DNA of 64,000 nucleotides from Paraburkholderia susongensis (GCF_900177725.1 NZ_FXAT01000006.1:248001-312000); one strand, 5' to 3'. Counted from the first letter of the stretch, positions 53,821-63,557 are shown. Numbers and translations are program-made. The notes: generated by a model not told the origin, from the sequence alone.

Positions 53821-54297
53821 ATGTTCCGACGTATCCTCGCCATGAGCCGTTACATCATGCTCATTCCCATCATCGGGACGTTTTTGTGCTTCCTGGTCCT
53901 AACAATATATGAAGTGATAACGCTGGTCTACGGCGCCACCAATACAATCGGGAACAATGTTGTTTCAACAAAATCGGCCAAAATATTGGCGGTCGGAATA
54001 ATTGAAGCTGTTGATGTGTTTCTGATCGCTATCGCTGTCTACATCACCAGCATCGGCCTCTACACCCTATTCATCGACGACAAGCTCCCGTTGCCGAAAT
54101 GGTTGAAGGTCGACGACCTCGAGGACCTGAAAGGAAATCTGGTTAGCGTCGTTATTGCCGTTCTCGCCGTGCTGTTCCTGCGCGAAGCAGTAGCTTGGGA
54201 CGGCAGCCGTAACATCACGGCCTTTGGTGGCACGTTAGCTGTCATGATTGCTGCCCTTACATTCTTTCTCATGAAGATCAACGCGCGGAAGCAGTGA
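53821..54297 (+). CDS. YqhA/UPF0114-family inner-membrane protein
   Basis: 158 residues from the ATG at 53821 with GGAGG eight bases upstream; the open frame from 53683 is basic and low-complexity. MFRRILAMSRYIMLIPIIGTFLCFLVLTIYE and ILAVGIIEAVDVFLIAIAVYITSIGLYTLFID match UPF0114, followed by LPKWLKVDDLEDLKGNLVSVVIAVLAVLFLREAV. About four helices. Function unknown. Confidence 0.88.
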   Translation: MFRRILAMSRYIMLIPIIGTFLCFLVLTIYEVITLVYGATNTIGNNVVSTKSAKILAVGIIEAVDVFLIAIAVYITSIGLYTLFIDDKLPLPKWLKVDDLEDLKGNLVSVVIAVLAVLFLREAVAWDGSRNITAFGGTLAVMIAALTFFLMKINARKQ

Positions 54298-54347
54298 ACT
54301 CCTTAAAGGCGGTGGTGCCAAGACGCAGACGTCGGGAAGAATCGCAA

Positions 54348-54606
54348 TAGCGGCTGAAACGCTAACGCTGAATAGATCGCGTCGTCCGGCAGGATTTCAG
54401 TCATCCGGATGTGGCGGCACAGGCTCCGCAGTGGGCGCGGCGGCGGTGGGCGCAGCGGCAGCGGCCGGGAGGCGCGGCATCCGGATACCCGCGTACGCAA
54501 TCGCAATGGTCAACAGCGGGCTCACGATGCAGAACACGGCAAACGGCGCGTAGCTCAGCGTGGACACGCCGAGCGTCGCCGCCATATAAGCGCCGCAGCT
54601 ATTCCA
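54348..54606. repeat. Direct repeat copy 2 (3' end of intact nhaC plus flank)
   Basis: Partner of 52701-52944 in the same orientation. It contains the stop and last 65-70 codons of the intact nhaC. Confidence 0.85.
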
Positions 54607-55896
54607 CGGAATCAGCGCGCCGGTCGGCGTGCCCGCATCGCCGACGGCACGCGACAACACCACCGGCTCGAAGCCGCGTTGTGCGAAAGCGGTTCTGAAC
54701 ATGCGCGCGGGGAGTACGACCGCAATGTACTGATCGGCGGTCACGATATTGGTGGCGACAATCGCCGCCACCAGCGAGGCAACCAGTGCGCCAGCGCTCT
54801 TCGCCTTGGCGATGACCGGCGCAATCAGGCGCTCGAGCACGCCGCACTTTTCGACCACACCGCCGAATGCCAGCGCGGTAATGATGAGCCAGATCGTGCT
54901 GAGCATGCTCTCCATGCCGCCGCGCGTCACGAGAATGTCGAGCGTGGCATTACCCGTCGATGCCCTGTAGCCGCTCGCGAGCGCAAGCCACACGCCTTTG
55001 ACGAGTGCAAGCCACTCGGGCACATCCGGCCTCGCGGCAGCAAACGCGATCACGCGTTCGGGCGCCACGCACACAGCGAGTACACCGCCCGACAGCGCAC
55101 CGAGAAAGATCGCGGTGAACGGCGGTATTTTGAAAACCGCCAGCACGATGACGACGATGAGCGGCACAAACAGCCACAACGAGATATGGAACGCGCTTCG
55201 CATCGCGTCGATCTCGGCGCTCGCGTCGAAATCGCCTGGCCGCCCAACGAGATAGAACACGCCGAGCGCAATGATCATCGACACCGTCGACGTAAGAAAA
55301 ACCTCACGCAGATGCCGATACAACTCGACGCCGGCCGCCGCCGCGGCAAGATTGGCGGAGTCGGATAGCGGCGAGGACTTGTCGCCCAGATACGCGCCCG
55401 AGATGATCGCGCCGGCCGCAATCGCAGGGCTGAGCCCCATGCCTTGCGCGATGCCCATGAGCCCGATGCCGATCGTACCCACGACGGTCCATGAACTCCC
55501 GATGCTCATGGAAACGAAGCCGCAGATCGCGGCCGCGGTCACGTAGAAATAGTTCGGACTAAGAAGCTTCAGGCCGTAATAGACCATCCCCACGAGCGTC
55601 CCGCTCAACGCCCAGGTACCGATCAGCGCCCCGACCGCGAACAGGATAAAGATCGCGCCGATGCCGGTACTGACACTGGCAACCGCGGCTTCGCCCAGCG
55701 ACGCCAGCGTGTGTCCCCGGCGCCAGCCGATGAACACCGCGATCATGGTGGCCACGACGAGGCCCACCTGGTTCGGGCCGCCCGCGCCTGCGTCGCCGAA
55801 CAGATAGTAGGACAGCCCCACCAGTACAACCAGGCTGGCGATCGGAATGATCGCCTCGGTTAGCGTGACCGGCTGAGGTGATTCGGGCCTCTTCAT
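54397..55896 (-). CDS. nhaC: NhaC-family Na+/H+ antiporter
   Basis: 499 residues from the ATG at 55896; an ATG at 55929 is an alternative. About eleven helices with the family strings IGSSWTVVGTIGIGLMGIAQGMGLSPAIAAGAIISGAYLGDKSSPLSDSAN, NIVTADQYIAVVLPARMF and LIPWNSCGAYMAATLGV. The C-tail is Ala/Pro-rich. It follows arcA on the same strand after about 140 bases, where arcB would normally lie. It would exchange sodium (or another cation, or organic substrate) for protons; some NhaC relatives are malate/lactate antiporters. Confidence 0.88.
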   Translation of the reverse strand: MKRPESPQPVTLTEAIIPIASLVVLVGLSYYLFGDAGAGGPNQVGLVVATMIAVFIGWRRGHTLASLGEAAVASVSTGIGAIFILFAVGALIGTWALSGTLVGMVYYGLKLLSPNYFYVTAAAICGFVSMSIGSSWTVVGTIGIGLMGIAQGMGLSPAIAAGAIISGAYLGDKSSPLSDSANLAAAAAGVELYRHLREVFLTSTVSMIIALGVFYLVGRPGDFDASAEIDAMRSAFHISLWLFVPLIVVIVLAVFKIPPFTAIFLGALSGGVLAVCVAPERVIAFAAARPDVPEWLALVKGVWLALASGYRASTGNATLDILVTRGGMESMLSTIWLIITALAFGGVVEKCGVLERLIAPVIAKAKSAGALVASLVAAIVATNIVTADQYIAVVLPARMFRTAFAQRGFEPVVLSRAVGDAGTPTGALIPWNSCGAYMAATLGVSTLSYAPFAVFCIVSPLLTIAIAYAGIRMPRLPAAAAAPTAAAPTAEPVPPHPDD

Positions 55897-56034
55897 TTGA
55901 GCTTGTCCCCATATCGGCAGCCATTGCAACTTCGTTGTGGTCGCTCGGCAAAGCTCAGACTTGCCATGAACGCGCCGCCACTCGCCGCGACTTCAGCGAG
56001 CGGCCGACGCCCTCCCGGTTATCCGCTGAATAGC

Positions 56035-57294
56035 TTAATAGTCAACCGGATCGCGAATGATCGGGCAGGTCATGCAGTGACCGCCGCCACGTCCGCGGCC
56101 AAGTTCGGCGCCGACGATCGTAATCACCTCGATGCCCTGTTTGCGCAGCAGCGTGTTCGTGTACGTGTTGCGGTCGTACGCATAAACCACGCCCGGCGCC
56201 GCGCACACGAGGTTCGCACCGCTATCCCACTGCGTGCGCTCACGCTGATAGTCGCTGCCGCCCGCTTCGACTACACGCAGCTTCTTCAGACCCAGCGCCT
56301 CGGCCACGACGTCGACGAACGGTTTGTTTTCCGCGTGCAGTTCGACACCGCTCGGATGGCTGCTCGGCCGATACGAGTACGTGCGGGTCTTTGCCATGAA
56401 GTCCGGTGCAACCAGCACGCAGTCGCGATCCGCGAATGTGAACACGGTGTCGAGGTGCATGGCCGCGCGAATCTTCGGCATGGCCGCCACGATCACGCGC
56501 TCGGCCGCGCCCTTCTGGAACAGCGTGGCCGCCAGCTGGCTGATTGCCTGACGTGACGTGCGCTCGCTCATGCCGATAAGCACCACGCCCTTGCCGATCG
56601 GCATCACGTCGCCGCCTTCAAGCGTCGCGAGGCCGTGGTCCTGAGTCGGGTCGCCCCACCACACGTTGACCTTGCCCGCGAAATCCGGATGGAACTTGTA
56701 GATCGACGTGGTAAGGATCGTCTCCTCGTGCCGCGCCGGCCAGTACAGCGGATTGAGCGTCACGCCGCCGTAGATCCAGCAGGTCGTATCGCGCGTGTAC
56801 AACGTGTTCGGCAGCGGCGGCAACAGATATTCGGTGCCGCCCGCGGCTTCCTTCGCCACCTCCAGCGCCTTGCCGCCGTGCGCTTCGGGGAAGTCGTGCG
56901 TCGACAGGCCGCCAATCAGCGTTTCAGCGAGCTTGCGATTGTCGAGCCCTTCCAGATAGCTCCTCAATTCGTCGATAAAGCCGAGCCCGACCTGATTCGG
57001 CACCACCTGGTTGTCGAGAATCCATTTCTTGCCTTCGGGCACTGCCACCGTTTCGGCGAGCAGGTTGTGCATCTCCACGACCTCGACGCCACGGTCGCGC
57101 ATCTTGGTCACGAAATCGAAGTGATCGCGCTTTGCGTTCTCGACCCATAGCACGTCGTCGAACAGCAGTTCATCGCAATTGCTCGGCGTGAGCCGCGAAT
57201 GCGCAAGCCCTGGCGCGCACACCATCACTTTGCGCAACTGCCCTACTTCGGAGTAAACACCCAAACCGCCCGCTTTCGCGTCTGTCTTCGCCAT
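56035..57294 (-). CDS. arcA: Arginine deiminase
   Basis: 419 residues, the standard length. AGGAG precedes the ATG. The catalytic Cys is C407 in GGGHCMTCPIIRDP, and LYTRDTTCWIYGGVTLN and EGGDVMPIGKGVVLIGMSERTS carry further active-site residues. It hydrolyses arginine to citrulline and ammonia. arcD lies 50 bases upstream on the same strand. arcB and arcC, which would convert citrulline to carbamoyl phosphate and ATP, are not in the window. Confidence 0.96.
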   Translation of the reverse strand: MAKTDAKAGGLGVYSEVGQLRKVMVCAPGLAHSRLTPSNCDELLFDDVLWVENAKRDHFDFVTKMRDRGVEVVEMHNLLAETVAVPEGKKWILDNQVVPNQVGLGFIDELRSYLEGLDNRKLAETLIGGLSTHDFPEAHGGKALEVAKEAAGGTEYLLPPLPNTLYTRDTTCWIYGGVTLNPLYWPARHEETILTTSIYKFHPDFAGKVNVWWGDPTQDHGLATLEGGDVMPIGKGVVLIGMSERTSRQAISQLAATLFQKGAAERVIVAAMPKIRAAMHLDTVFTFADRDCVLVAPDFMAKTRTYSYRPSSHPSGVELHAENKPFVDVVAEALGLKKLRVVEAGGSDYQRERTQWDSGANLVCAAPGVVYAYDRNTYTNTLLRKQGIEVITIVGAELGRGRGGGHCMTCPIIRDPVDY

Positions 57295-57344
57295 GATGAT
57301 CTCCTGAATTCCAGTGTTGACCCGCTACGTTCAATAGGACGCCA

Positions 57345-58766
57345 TCAGAGTTCGATCATTCCGGTCGCAAGACCATAGATGCCGATGACCGCGCCAATGA
57401 CCGTAACGATAAAGATGATCCAGTCGGACGTGATGAAGACCGACTTGCTCTGCTCGCGCCGTGCCCAGATATAGAGCGCCGTTCCAGGCGCATACAGCAC
57501 GGCGGAAAGCAGAATGAATTTCAGGCCGCCCGCCCAGATCATGAAGATCGTGTAGATCACGGCGATGCTCGCCATGATCAGATCGCGCCGGCGCTCTTCG
57601 GGGCGCACGTCGTAACTCTCGCCACGATTGGAAATGATGAATCCATATGCGGCCACGAACAGATACGGAATCAACGACATCGCGCTGGTGAGATTGAGCA
57701 TCAGCGCGAAAGCGTCCCGCGAGAAGTACGTGCTAATGACGAGAAGCTGCACCACGATGTTGGTCAGCCACAGCGCATTGGCCGGCACCTTGTTGGCATT
57801 TTCCTTCGCAAAGACCGAGGGCATGTCTTTCGTCTTTGCCGCCGTGAACAACACTTCCGCGCAGATCAGCGACCAGGCGAGATAAGCGCCCAGCACCGAA
57901 ACAAGCAGACCCACGCTGACGAAGATCGCACCCCAGTGACCGACCACCGACTCGAGCACCGCCGCCATGGAAGGCTGGCGCATGCCCGCGACATCCGCGC
58001 GCTGCAGCACCGCATACGGCAGCATCGAGACGAGCACCATCAGCGCGGTCACGACGATGAAGCCGAGGATCGTGGCGTGACCGACATCGGAGCGCTTTTT
58101 GGCATAGCGGGAATAAACGCTCGCCCCCTCGATCCCTATGAACACGAACACGGTGACGAGCATCGTTGCACGCACCTGCTCGAAGATATTGCCTTCGAGC
58201 CCGCCGCCGTACATGTTCGCGCGGAACAGGTCCATCCTGAAGCCAAAGATCAGGATCACGATGAACACGATGATCGGAATGACCTTGGCCACCGTGACGA
58301 TACTGTTGATGAAGGCCGCCTGCTGCACACCCTTCAGGATCATGAAGTGGAACAGCCAGATGCCGATCGACGCAACGACGATCGCCACCACCGTATTGCC
58401 TTCACCGAACACCGGAAAGAACGCGCCGAGCGTCGACTTGATCAACACCCAGTAAGAGACGTTGCCGATACAGCTGCCGATCCAGTAACCGAATGCGGAG
58501 AGAAAGCCAGGGTAGTCGCCAAAGCCGGCTTTGGCATAGGCAAACACACCGGCGTCCAGTTCAGGTTTTCGTTCCGCCAGCGACTGGAACACGCGCGCCA
58601 GCATGTACATGCCGGTGCCGGCGATCAGCCAGGCGATGACGGCGCCCAGAGGTCCGGTGGCGTTAGCGAAAGTCCGCGGCAGGGAGAAGATCCCGGCTCC
58701 GACCATGCCGCCCACCACCATCGCGGTGAGCTGCATCTTTGACATTTTCTGTTCAGTGGACGCCAT
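57345..58766 (-). CDS. arcD: Arginine/ornithine antiporter (APC family)
   Basis: 473 residues with about twelve helices and AAGGA before the ATG. MQLTAMVVGGMVGAGIFSLPRTFANATGPLGAVIAWLIAG is the APC-family N-terminus with the GxGIF substrate loop. FVFIGIEGASVYSRYAKKRSDVG is characteristic of ArcD-type exchangers. It brings in arginine for ArcA in exchange for ornithine (or citrulline when ArcB is lacking). Confidence 0.94.
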   Translation of the reverse strand: MASTEQKMSKMQLTAMVVGGMVGAGIFSLPRTFANATGPLGAVIAWLIAGTGMYMLARVFQSLAERKPELDAGVFAYAKAGFGDYPGFLSAFGYWIGSCIGNVSYWVLIKSTLGAFFPVFGEGNTVVAIVVASIGIWLFHFMILKGVQQAAFINSIVTVAKVIPIIVFIVILIFGFRMDLFRANMYGGGLEGNIFEQVRATMLVTVFVFIGIEGASVYSRYAKKRSDVGHATILGFIVVTALMVLVSMLPYAVLQRADVAGMRQPSMAAVLESVVGHWGAIFVSVGLLVSVLGAYLAWSLICAEVLFTAAKTKDMPSVFAKENANKVPANALWLTNIVVQLLVISTYFSRDAFALMLNLTSAMSLIPYLFVAAYGFIISNRGESYDVRPEERRRDLIMASIAVIYTIFMIWAGGLKFILLSAVLYAPGTALYIWARREQSKSVFITSDWIIFIVTVIGAVIGIYGLATGMIEL

Positions 58767-59359
58767 TCGGATTCCTTTTTAGTTACCCTTTTAACTAGCG
58801 CTGTATCAGAGTCGAACGAAATGTATCTCTCATCAATTGTGAACTAGTTGACTGTATTACTCAGCGACCGCCACATAGGAGGAAAGAATGGTCTGTCCGT
58901 TGGCTTTTGTCAATTGATCGGAAGCTAATAAATCCTCTTCACGCAAAATTGTGTGTCGCTCATTGAGGCATACCCTGGGTATTGATGAGTGCTTTGATGC
59001 CGCTTGCGTGAATGCCGTCACCATTGCAGATAAAAATCGTAATAGCACAATAAGTCAATCATCGGAAAGGCAAATCATCGCAGCGGAATTGTTCACTCAG
59101 AACAAAAAATCAGCTTAGACCTGACACCACACATCGTCCTGAAGCGCTGGGATAGTTGTGCGTCAGTGAGCAAAACGCACAGGACTTCTGAATATGCATG
59201 CGGGCAATGAACAATGCCGCTGGCCGCATGAACATGGGCACGAGCATCGCCTCCCACCCTCGCCTCGATTTGGCATTTGCATTGCTTTTGTGAAAATACA
59301 GCGATGCCGTATGCATACATACGCGTACAAACGCATTGGCCGACATTGCAATAACCGAT
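58767..59359. other. Intergenic region upstream of arcD
   Basis: About 590 bases, lower GC. It should hold the arcDA promoter. I searched for a FNR/ANR box (TTGAT-N4-ATCAA) and saw no good match. Short open frames here lack coding character. Confidence 0.45.
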
Positions 59360-60694
59360 TTACGCCTCAAGCAATTTTCTCAACGTCAGTCTCGCTTCGA
59401 GACCACCGCCGACGCGGTTGTGCAATGTGAGCGTCGCGTCCATCGCGAGCGCGAGTTGCCGGGCAATGGCGAGACCCAACCCCGTGCCGCCCGTTTGACG
59501 ATTACGCGATCCCTCCAGTCGGTAGAACGGCTCGAATACGGCCTCCAGCGACTCGGCCGGGATGCCCGGCCCGCGATCGAGCACCGAGACGATTGCCTCC
59601 CCATTGTGCAAAGCAGTAACGTCGATCTGCGCGGCCCCGCCGAACTTCAGCGCGTTATCGACCAGATTGCCGACGATGCGACGCAATGCTTGCGGACGTA
59701 ACGTAAGCGACTGGCCGAAGCGGCCCTGCAAAGACACATCCTGACCCGCATCGACATAATCACAAACGAGACTGTCGAACAGCGCGTCGGGATCGATGCG
59801 GCACGGCATTTCGCTCGTGCCGTGCATGGTGCGCGCATAGGTCACGCCCTCCTTGACCAGCGCTTCCATCTCCTGCAGATCCTGGCGCAGCTTGCCTGCC
59901 TCCGCTTCGTTTTCCATCACGTCGACGCGCAGGCGCATGCGCGTGATCGGCGTCTGCAAGTCGTGCGAAATCGCCGCGAGAATCTGCATGCGCTCGGTCA
60001 TATAGGTAGCGATCCGGTCCTGCATCGCGTTGAACGCGCGCGCGGCCCGCGCCACTTCGGAGGGGCCGCCTTCGGGCAGGCGCTCCGCCTTCAGATCGGG
60101 CCCGAGCGTATCGGCCGCGAGCGCCAGTTGATGCAGCGGACGCGTTGCAAGCCGCACCGCCAGCCAGCAGCATGCGGCAAGCACGACCAGTTGCAGCGTC
60201 AACACGAGCGGCAGCCAGCGCGACAGCGGCGCACCCGGCATCGGCCGAAAGTCGATGGTCAACGGCGCCCCGTCGCTCAGCCGCAGATGAACCTGCAGAC
60301 GCTCGCGCTCGCCTGGAATCGCATTCACCGTCAGCGGATAACGCGTGCCGATTCCATCGCCGATCGATTGCGCGACACGCGCCGACAGGCTCGCGTCGAC
60401 CGGCGCGCCGGGCACCCCCGGCCCAAGCACGAATTCATAGCTGCGTCGCGCGAGACGCGGCAACCACTGCGCGCGCTCGTCGGGCGGCAGATGATCGAGC
60501 AGCGCGACCGAGCTGGCGACCTCGCGCTCGATGTAGCCCATCATCACATTGGTCATGGTCTGATCGCGCTCGGTCATCGTGAGCCAGACAGAGAGTGTCT
60601 GCGCGAGCGCGAGCCCGACGAACAGAATCACCGCCAGCCGCGCGAACAGCGTGCGCGGCCAGTGCGGCCAGCGCAGCCATGCCGGCCCGCTCAT
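59360..60694 (-). CDS. Sensor histidine kinase
   Basis: 444 residues from the ATG at 60694, which overlaps the response regulator stop (ATGA). Two membrane helices flank a periplasmic domain of about 140 residues. A HAMP segment follows (ATRPLHQLALAADTLG), then the H-box ISHDLQTPITRMR, the N-box NLVDNALKFGG and the G-boxes DRGPGIPAE and GGTGLGLAIAR. It would phosphorylate the partner regulator in response to an unknown envelope signal. Confidence 0.95.
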   Translation of the reverse strand: MSGPAWLRWPHWPRTLFARLAVILFVGLALAQTLSVWLTMTERDQTMTNVMMGYIEREVASSVALLDHLPPDERAQWLPRLARRSYEFVLGPGVPGAPVDASLSARVAQSIGDGIGTRYPLTVNAIPGERERLQVHLRLSDGAPLTIDFRPMPGAPLSRWLPLVLTLQLVVLAACCWLAVRLATRPLHQLALAADTLGPDLKAERLPEGGPSEVARAARAFNAMQDRIATYMTERMQILAAISHDLQTPITRMRLRVDVMENEAEAGKLRQDLQEMEALVKEGVTYARTMHGTSEMPCRIDPDALFDSLVCDYVDAGQDVSLQGRFGQSLTLRPQALRRIVGNLVDNALKFGGAAQIDVTALHNGEAIVSVLDRGPGIPAESLEAVFEPFYRLEGSRNRQTGGTGLGLAIARQLALAMDATLTLHNRVGGGLEARLTLRKLLEA

Positions 60695-61431
60695 TGCGGA
60701 TCTCCGATGGCGGTCACCACGGCGGAAAACACGTAGCCTTCGCTGCGCAGCGTCTTGATGTAACGCGGCTCGCGCGCACCATCCCGCAACCGTTGACGCA
60801 AACGGCTCACCATCAGATCGATCGAGCGGTCGAACGGGTCGGCCTGACGGCCCTGGGTCAGGTTGAGCAACTGGTCGCGCGTGAGCACCCGCTGCGGATG
60901 ATCGAGAAACACGCGCAGCAGACGATACTCGGCACCGCTCAACGCAACCATCGTGCCTTCCGCGTCGAGCAGATGGCGCGCGGTCGTGTCGAGCCGCCAG
61001 TCGCCGAAGCACAGCATCGGCGCCGATTCCGTCACCTGCATGCCGGGCGGCAGCATGCGCGCGCGGCGCAGCACCGAGCGAATCCGCGCGAGTAGTTCGC
61101 GCGCCGCGAACGGCTTGGGCAGATAGTCGTCGGCTCCCATTTCGAGGCCGACGATCCGGTCGGCTTCCTCGTTGCGAGCCGTCAGCATCAGGATCGGCAC
61201 CGCGCTGAACTTCCCGGCGCGCAGTTCGCGGCACAGCACGAGACCATCTTCGCCGGGCAGCATCAGGTCGAGCACGATCAGATCGGGCGCGCCGGTCTCG
61301 AGCGCGGCGCGCATCTGCCGCCCGTTGGCCGCGAGCGACACGCGCATACCGTTTTTCTCGAGGTAGCCGGCGAGCAGTTCGCGGATGCCGCGGTCGTCGT
61401 CGACGATCAACACATGGTCAGGAGTTTCCAT
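60691..61431 (-). CDS. OmpR-family response regulator
   Basis: 246 residues from the ATG at 61431 (METPDHVLIVDDDRG); earlier frame to 61548 is unlikely. Receiver domain with D55 in LIVLDLMLPGEDG, the conserved Lys in DDYLPKPFAARELLARI, and a C-terminal winged helix (LSGAEYRLLRVFLDHPQRVLTRDQLL, RSIDLMVSRLRQRL). Cotranscribed with the kinase. Target genes unknown. Confidence 0.95.
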   Translation of the reverse strand: METPDHVLIVDDDRGIRELLAGYLEKNGMRVSLAANGRQMRAALETGAPDLIVLDLMLPGEDGLVLCRELRAGKFSAVPILMLTARNEEADRIVGLEMGADDYLPKPFAARELLARIRSVLRRARMLPPGMQVTESAPMLCFGDWRLDTTARHLLDAEGTMVALSGAEYRLLRVFLDHPQRVLTRDQLLNLTQGRQADPFDRSIDLMVSRLRQRLRDGAREPRYIKTLRSEGYVFSAVVTAIGDPQ

Positions 61432-61480
61432 CGAGATGGTTATCTCTTGCGGCGTTTGAGCTGCATGCCGCTCGCCTGGA

Positions 61481-61561
61481 TCAGTGAACACTGGGCGGAT
61501 GCGCAAGTTCGACCGCGAGACAGCCGGCGACGAACATCGCGATGGCAAGCAGGCGTCTCAT
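61481..61561 (-). CDS. Very short open reading frame overlapping the GFA gene end
   Basis: 26 codons starting at an ATG that overlaps the GFA stop (ATGA): MRRLLAIAMFVAGCLAVELA and six more residues. It reads as a hydrophobic leader with a lipobox-like VAGC. The coupling is suggestive, but a frame this short can arise by chance. Confidence 0.3.
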   Translation of the reverse strand: MRRLLAIAMFVAGCLAVELAHPPSVH

Positions 61562-61929
61562 ACGTCCTCCAGTATGGAAAGGCTCGCGCCGTCGGCCACG
61601 TTGGCTTCGAGCGCATAGGGGTCGACGCCATCCAGGCAACCGATGTTGACGCGCCACTGCTTCGGGTCTTTACGCGTCTGATGAAACGGATAGATACCGC
61701 AATGCTTGCAGAAGTAGTGCCTGGCGACCTTCGTGTTGAACTGGTAGAGCGTAAGCGAATCTTCACCGCTCAGAATTTTCAGCGCGCCAGCGGGAAAGAA
61801 CGGCGTCATCAGTGCGCCCCTGCGGCGGCACAGGCTGCAATTACAACGGCCAGCGGGAACGATCGGGGTACGGACTTCGAATCTGACGGCCCCGCAATGA
61901 CAGGATCCTTGCAGCAGATCGGCGCTCAT
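61558..61929 (-). CDS. GFA-family (CENP-V/GFA domain) zinc protein
   Basis: 123 residues with GGAGAG before the ATG. The zinc cysteines are in GSCHCGAVRFEV, GRCNCSLCRRRGAL and HYFCKHCGIYPF, the classic GFA layout. Some members bind glutathione and assist formaldehyde detoxification, but most are uncharacterised. Confidence 0.93.
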   Translation of the reverse strand: MSADLLQGSCHCGAVRFEVRTPIVPAGRCNCSLCRRRGALMTPFFPAGALKILSGEDSLTLYQFNTKVARHYFCKHCGIYPFHQTRKDPKQWRVNIGCLDGVDPYALEANVADGASLSILEDV

Positions 61930-62511
61930 GGTGCTCTCCGTGATTTGACGATGCCTGCTTTATAGCCTGACTCGACAGTCGAATTATGTCGTAATGTATC
62001 TGCTCACTCAGCCGATACATTACATTGCAATAAACCGTGCTGATTGCCACGGGATTAAGCGTTTGACTGGTTCGACCGGCGAACGCATATGAATGACGAA
62101 TGCCATTTCATTGCTGGATCGATCTCGTGAGGATACCCGGCCGATCAATGAATATGTAAGCGACGCGCGGCGTCGCCCCGCTTCCCTACACGCTGTTTTT
62201 GACCGGCTCATGACCGCCGGCGTTATGTTCCATCGCATTGATCTGCATTGCCAGGCACAATCGTTGCATCCCAGCAAGTGAACAATTATCACAACAGGTC
62301 TATTGAGCGCGATGCCGGAGAGTCAAAGTGAATACGCTTGACTTTTAAGCACCACCCACTTCCAATACGAATGGTGCAGTGCGGCGTTTCACATTCGAAA
62401 CACACGGCATGTCGTTGAGAAGTTCAAAACGTATTGAGCCAGCAGTTCATTCGTCCGCCGGGCCTTCGGCGTCAGCTCGTGAAATAGAGCACTCCTGAAC
62501 AGGAACTTGTC
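61930..62511. other. Intergenic region upstream of the patatin gene
   Basis: About 580 bases, AT-richer than the surroundings, no convincing gene. A plus-strand frame at 62093-62281 has no motif. Confidence 0.4.
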
Positions 62512-63555
62512 TTGGCCACAACGAAAGATCGATCAGTCCGTCGCGCACCCGCCAGTATCGACCTCGCATTGCAAGGCGGCGGCTCGCATGGTGCTTTTAC
62601 ATGGGGCGTCCTCGACCGTTTGCTGGAAGAGTCCTGGTTGCAGATTGAAGGTATCTCGGGCACGTCGGCCGGCGCAATGAATGCGGCCGTGCTCGTGAGC
62701 GGCTATCAGATTGATGGACCAGCCGGCGCGCGAGCCGCGCTCGAAGCGTTCTGGCGGCGCGTGTCCGATGCCGCGGTCTTCAGTCCGTTTCGCCGCAGCC
62801 CGTTCGATGTGATGATGGGCCGCTGGACGCTCGACTATTCGCCGCTCTTCATCGCCATGGATCTCGCGGCACGCATGTTCTCACCGTACGACATGAATCC
62901 GCGCGGCGTCCATCCGCTGCAAAAGATCCTGCAGGAATCGATCGACTTCGCTCACCTGCGCGATGCGCCGATCAAGCTCTTCATCACCGCGACGCGCGTG
63001 CGCACTGGTCAGGCGCGCGTGTTCCGCAACGCCGACCTGTCGCCGGACGTGCTGCTCGCCTCCGGCTGTCTGCCGACGCTATTCCAGGCGGTGCAGATCG
63101 ACGGCGAAGATTACTGGGACGGCGGCTATGCGGGTAATCCGACGATCACGCCGCTGGTTCGCGAATGCACGTCGAGCGACACGCTGCTGATTCAGGTGAA
63201 TCCCGTCGAGCGGGATGAAACGCCCCGCTCCGCGCGCGACATCATCAGCCGCCTCAACGAAATCGCCTTCAATGCGCCGCTGATGAAGGAGTTGCGCATG
63301 ATCGCGCTGCTGCGCCGCGCGGCGGACGCCGGCAGCGACGAAGGGCGTCATTGGGCGGAGATGCGCATTCACCGGATCGCGAGCGACGTGATGACAGACC
63401 TCGGCTACTCGTCGAAGCTCAACGCCGAGTGGGAGTTCCTGACGATGCTGCGCGACGAAGGGCGGCGTGCCGCGGAAGCATTCCTCAACGAGCACGGCGA
63501 CTCGATCGGCGTGCGCTCCTCACTTGATCTCGACGCGTTGCTCGACGGAGTCTGA
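62512..63555 (+). CDS. Patatin-like phospholipase/hydrolase
   Basis: 347 residues from a TTG at 62512 with AGGAA upstream. The oxyanion loop is GGGSHG (22-27), the nucleophile elbow GTSAG has S52, and the catalytic Asp is D203 in YWDGGYAG, giving the Ser-Asp dyad of patatins. It lacks a signal peptide and acts on lipids or polyester inside the cell. The adjacent GntP-type permease suggests a link to hydroxybutyrate use, as in related beta-proteobacteria; that is inference. Confidence 0.92.
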   Translation: MATTKDRSVRRAPASIDLALQGGGSHGAFTWGVLDRLLEESWLQIEGISGTSAGAMNAAVLVSGYQIDGPAGARAALEAFWRRVSDAAVFSPFRRSPFDVMMGRWTLDYSPLFIAMDLAARMFSPYDMNPRGVHPLQKILQESIDFAHLRDAPIKLFITATRVRTGQARVFRNADLSPDVLLASGCLPTLFQAVQIDGEDYWDGGYAGNPTITPLVRECTSSDTLLIQVNPVERDETPRSARDIISRLNEIAFNAPLMKELRMIALLRRAADAGSDEGRHWAEMRIHRIASDVMTDLGYSSKLNAEWEFLTMLRDEGRRAAEAFLNEHGDSIGVRSSLDLDALLDGV

Positions 63556-63557
63556 CC

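Noticed and set aside
58767..59359. Possible FNR/ANR site upstream of arcD
   Set aside because: TTGAT and ATCAA half-sites occur but not with the required spacing.
60695..61234. Upstream extension of the histidine kinase frame over the response regulator
   Set aside because: Arg-rich shadow; the ATGA-coupled start at 60694 gives a normal kinase.
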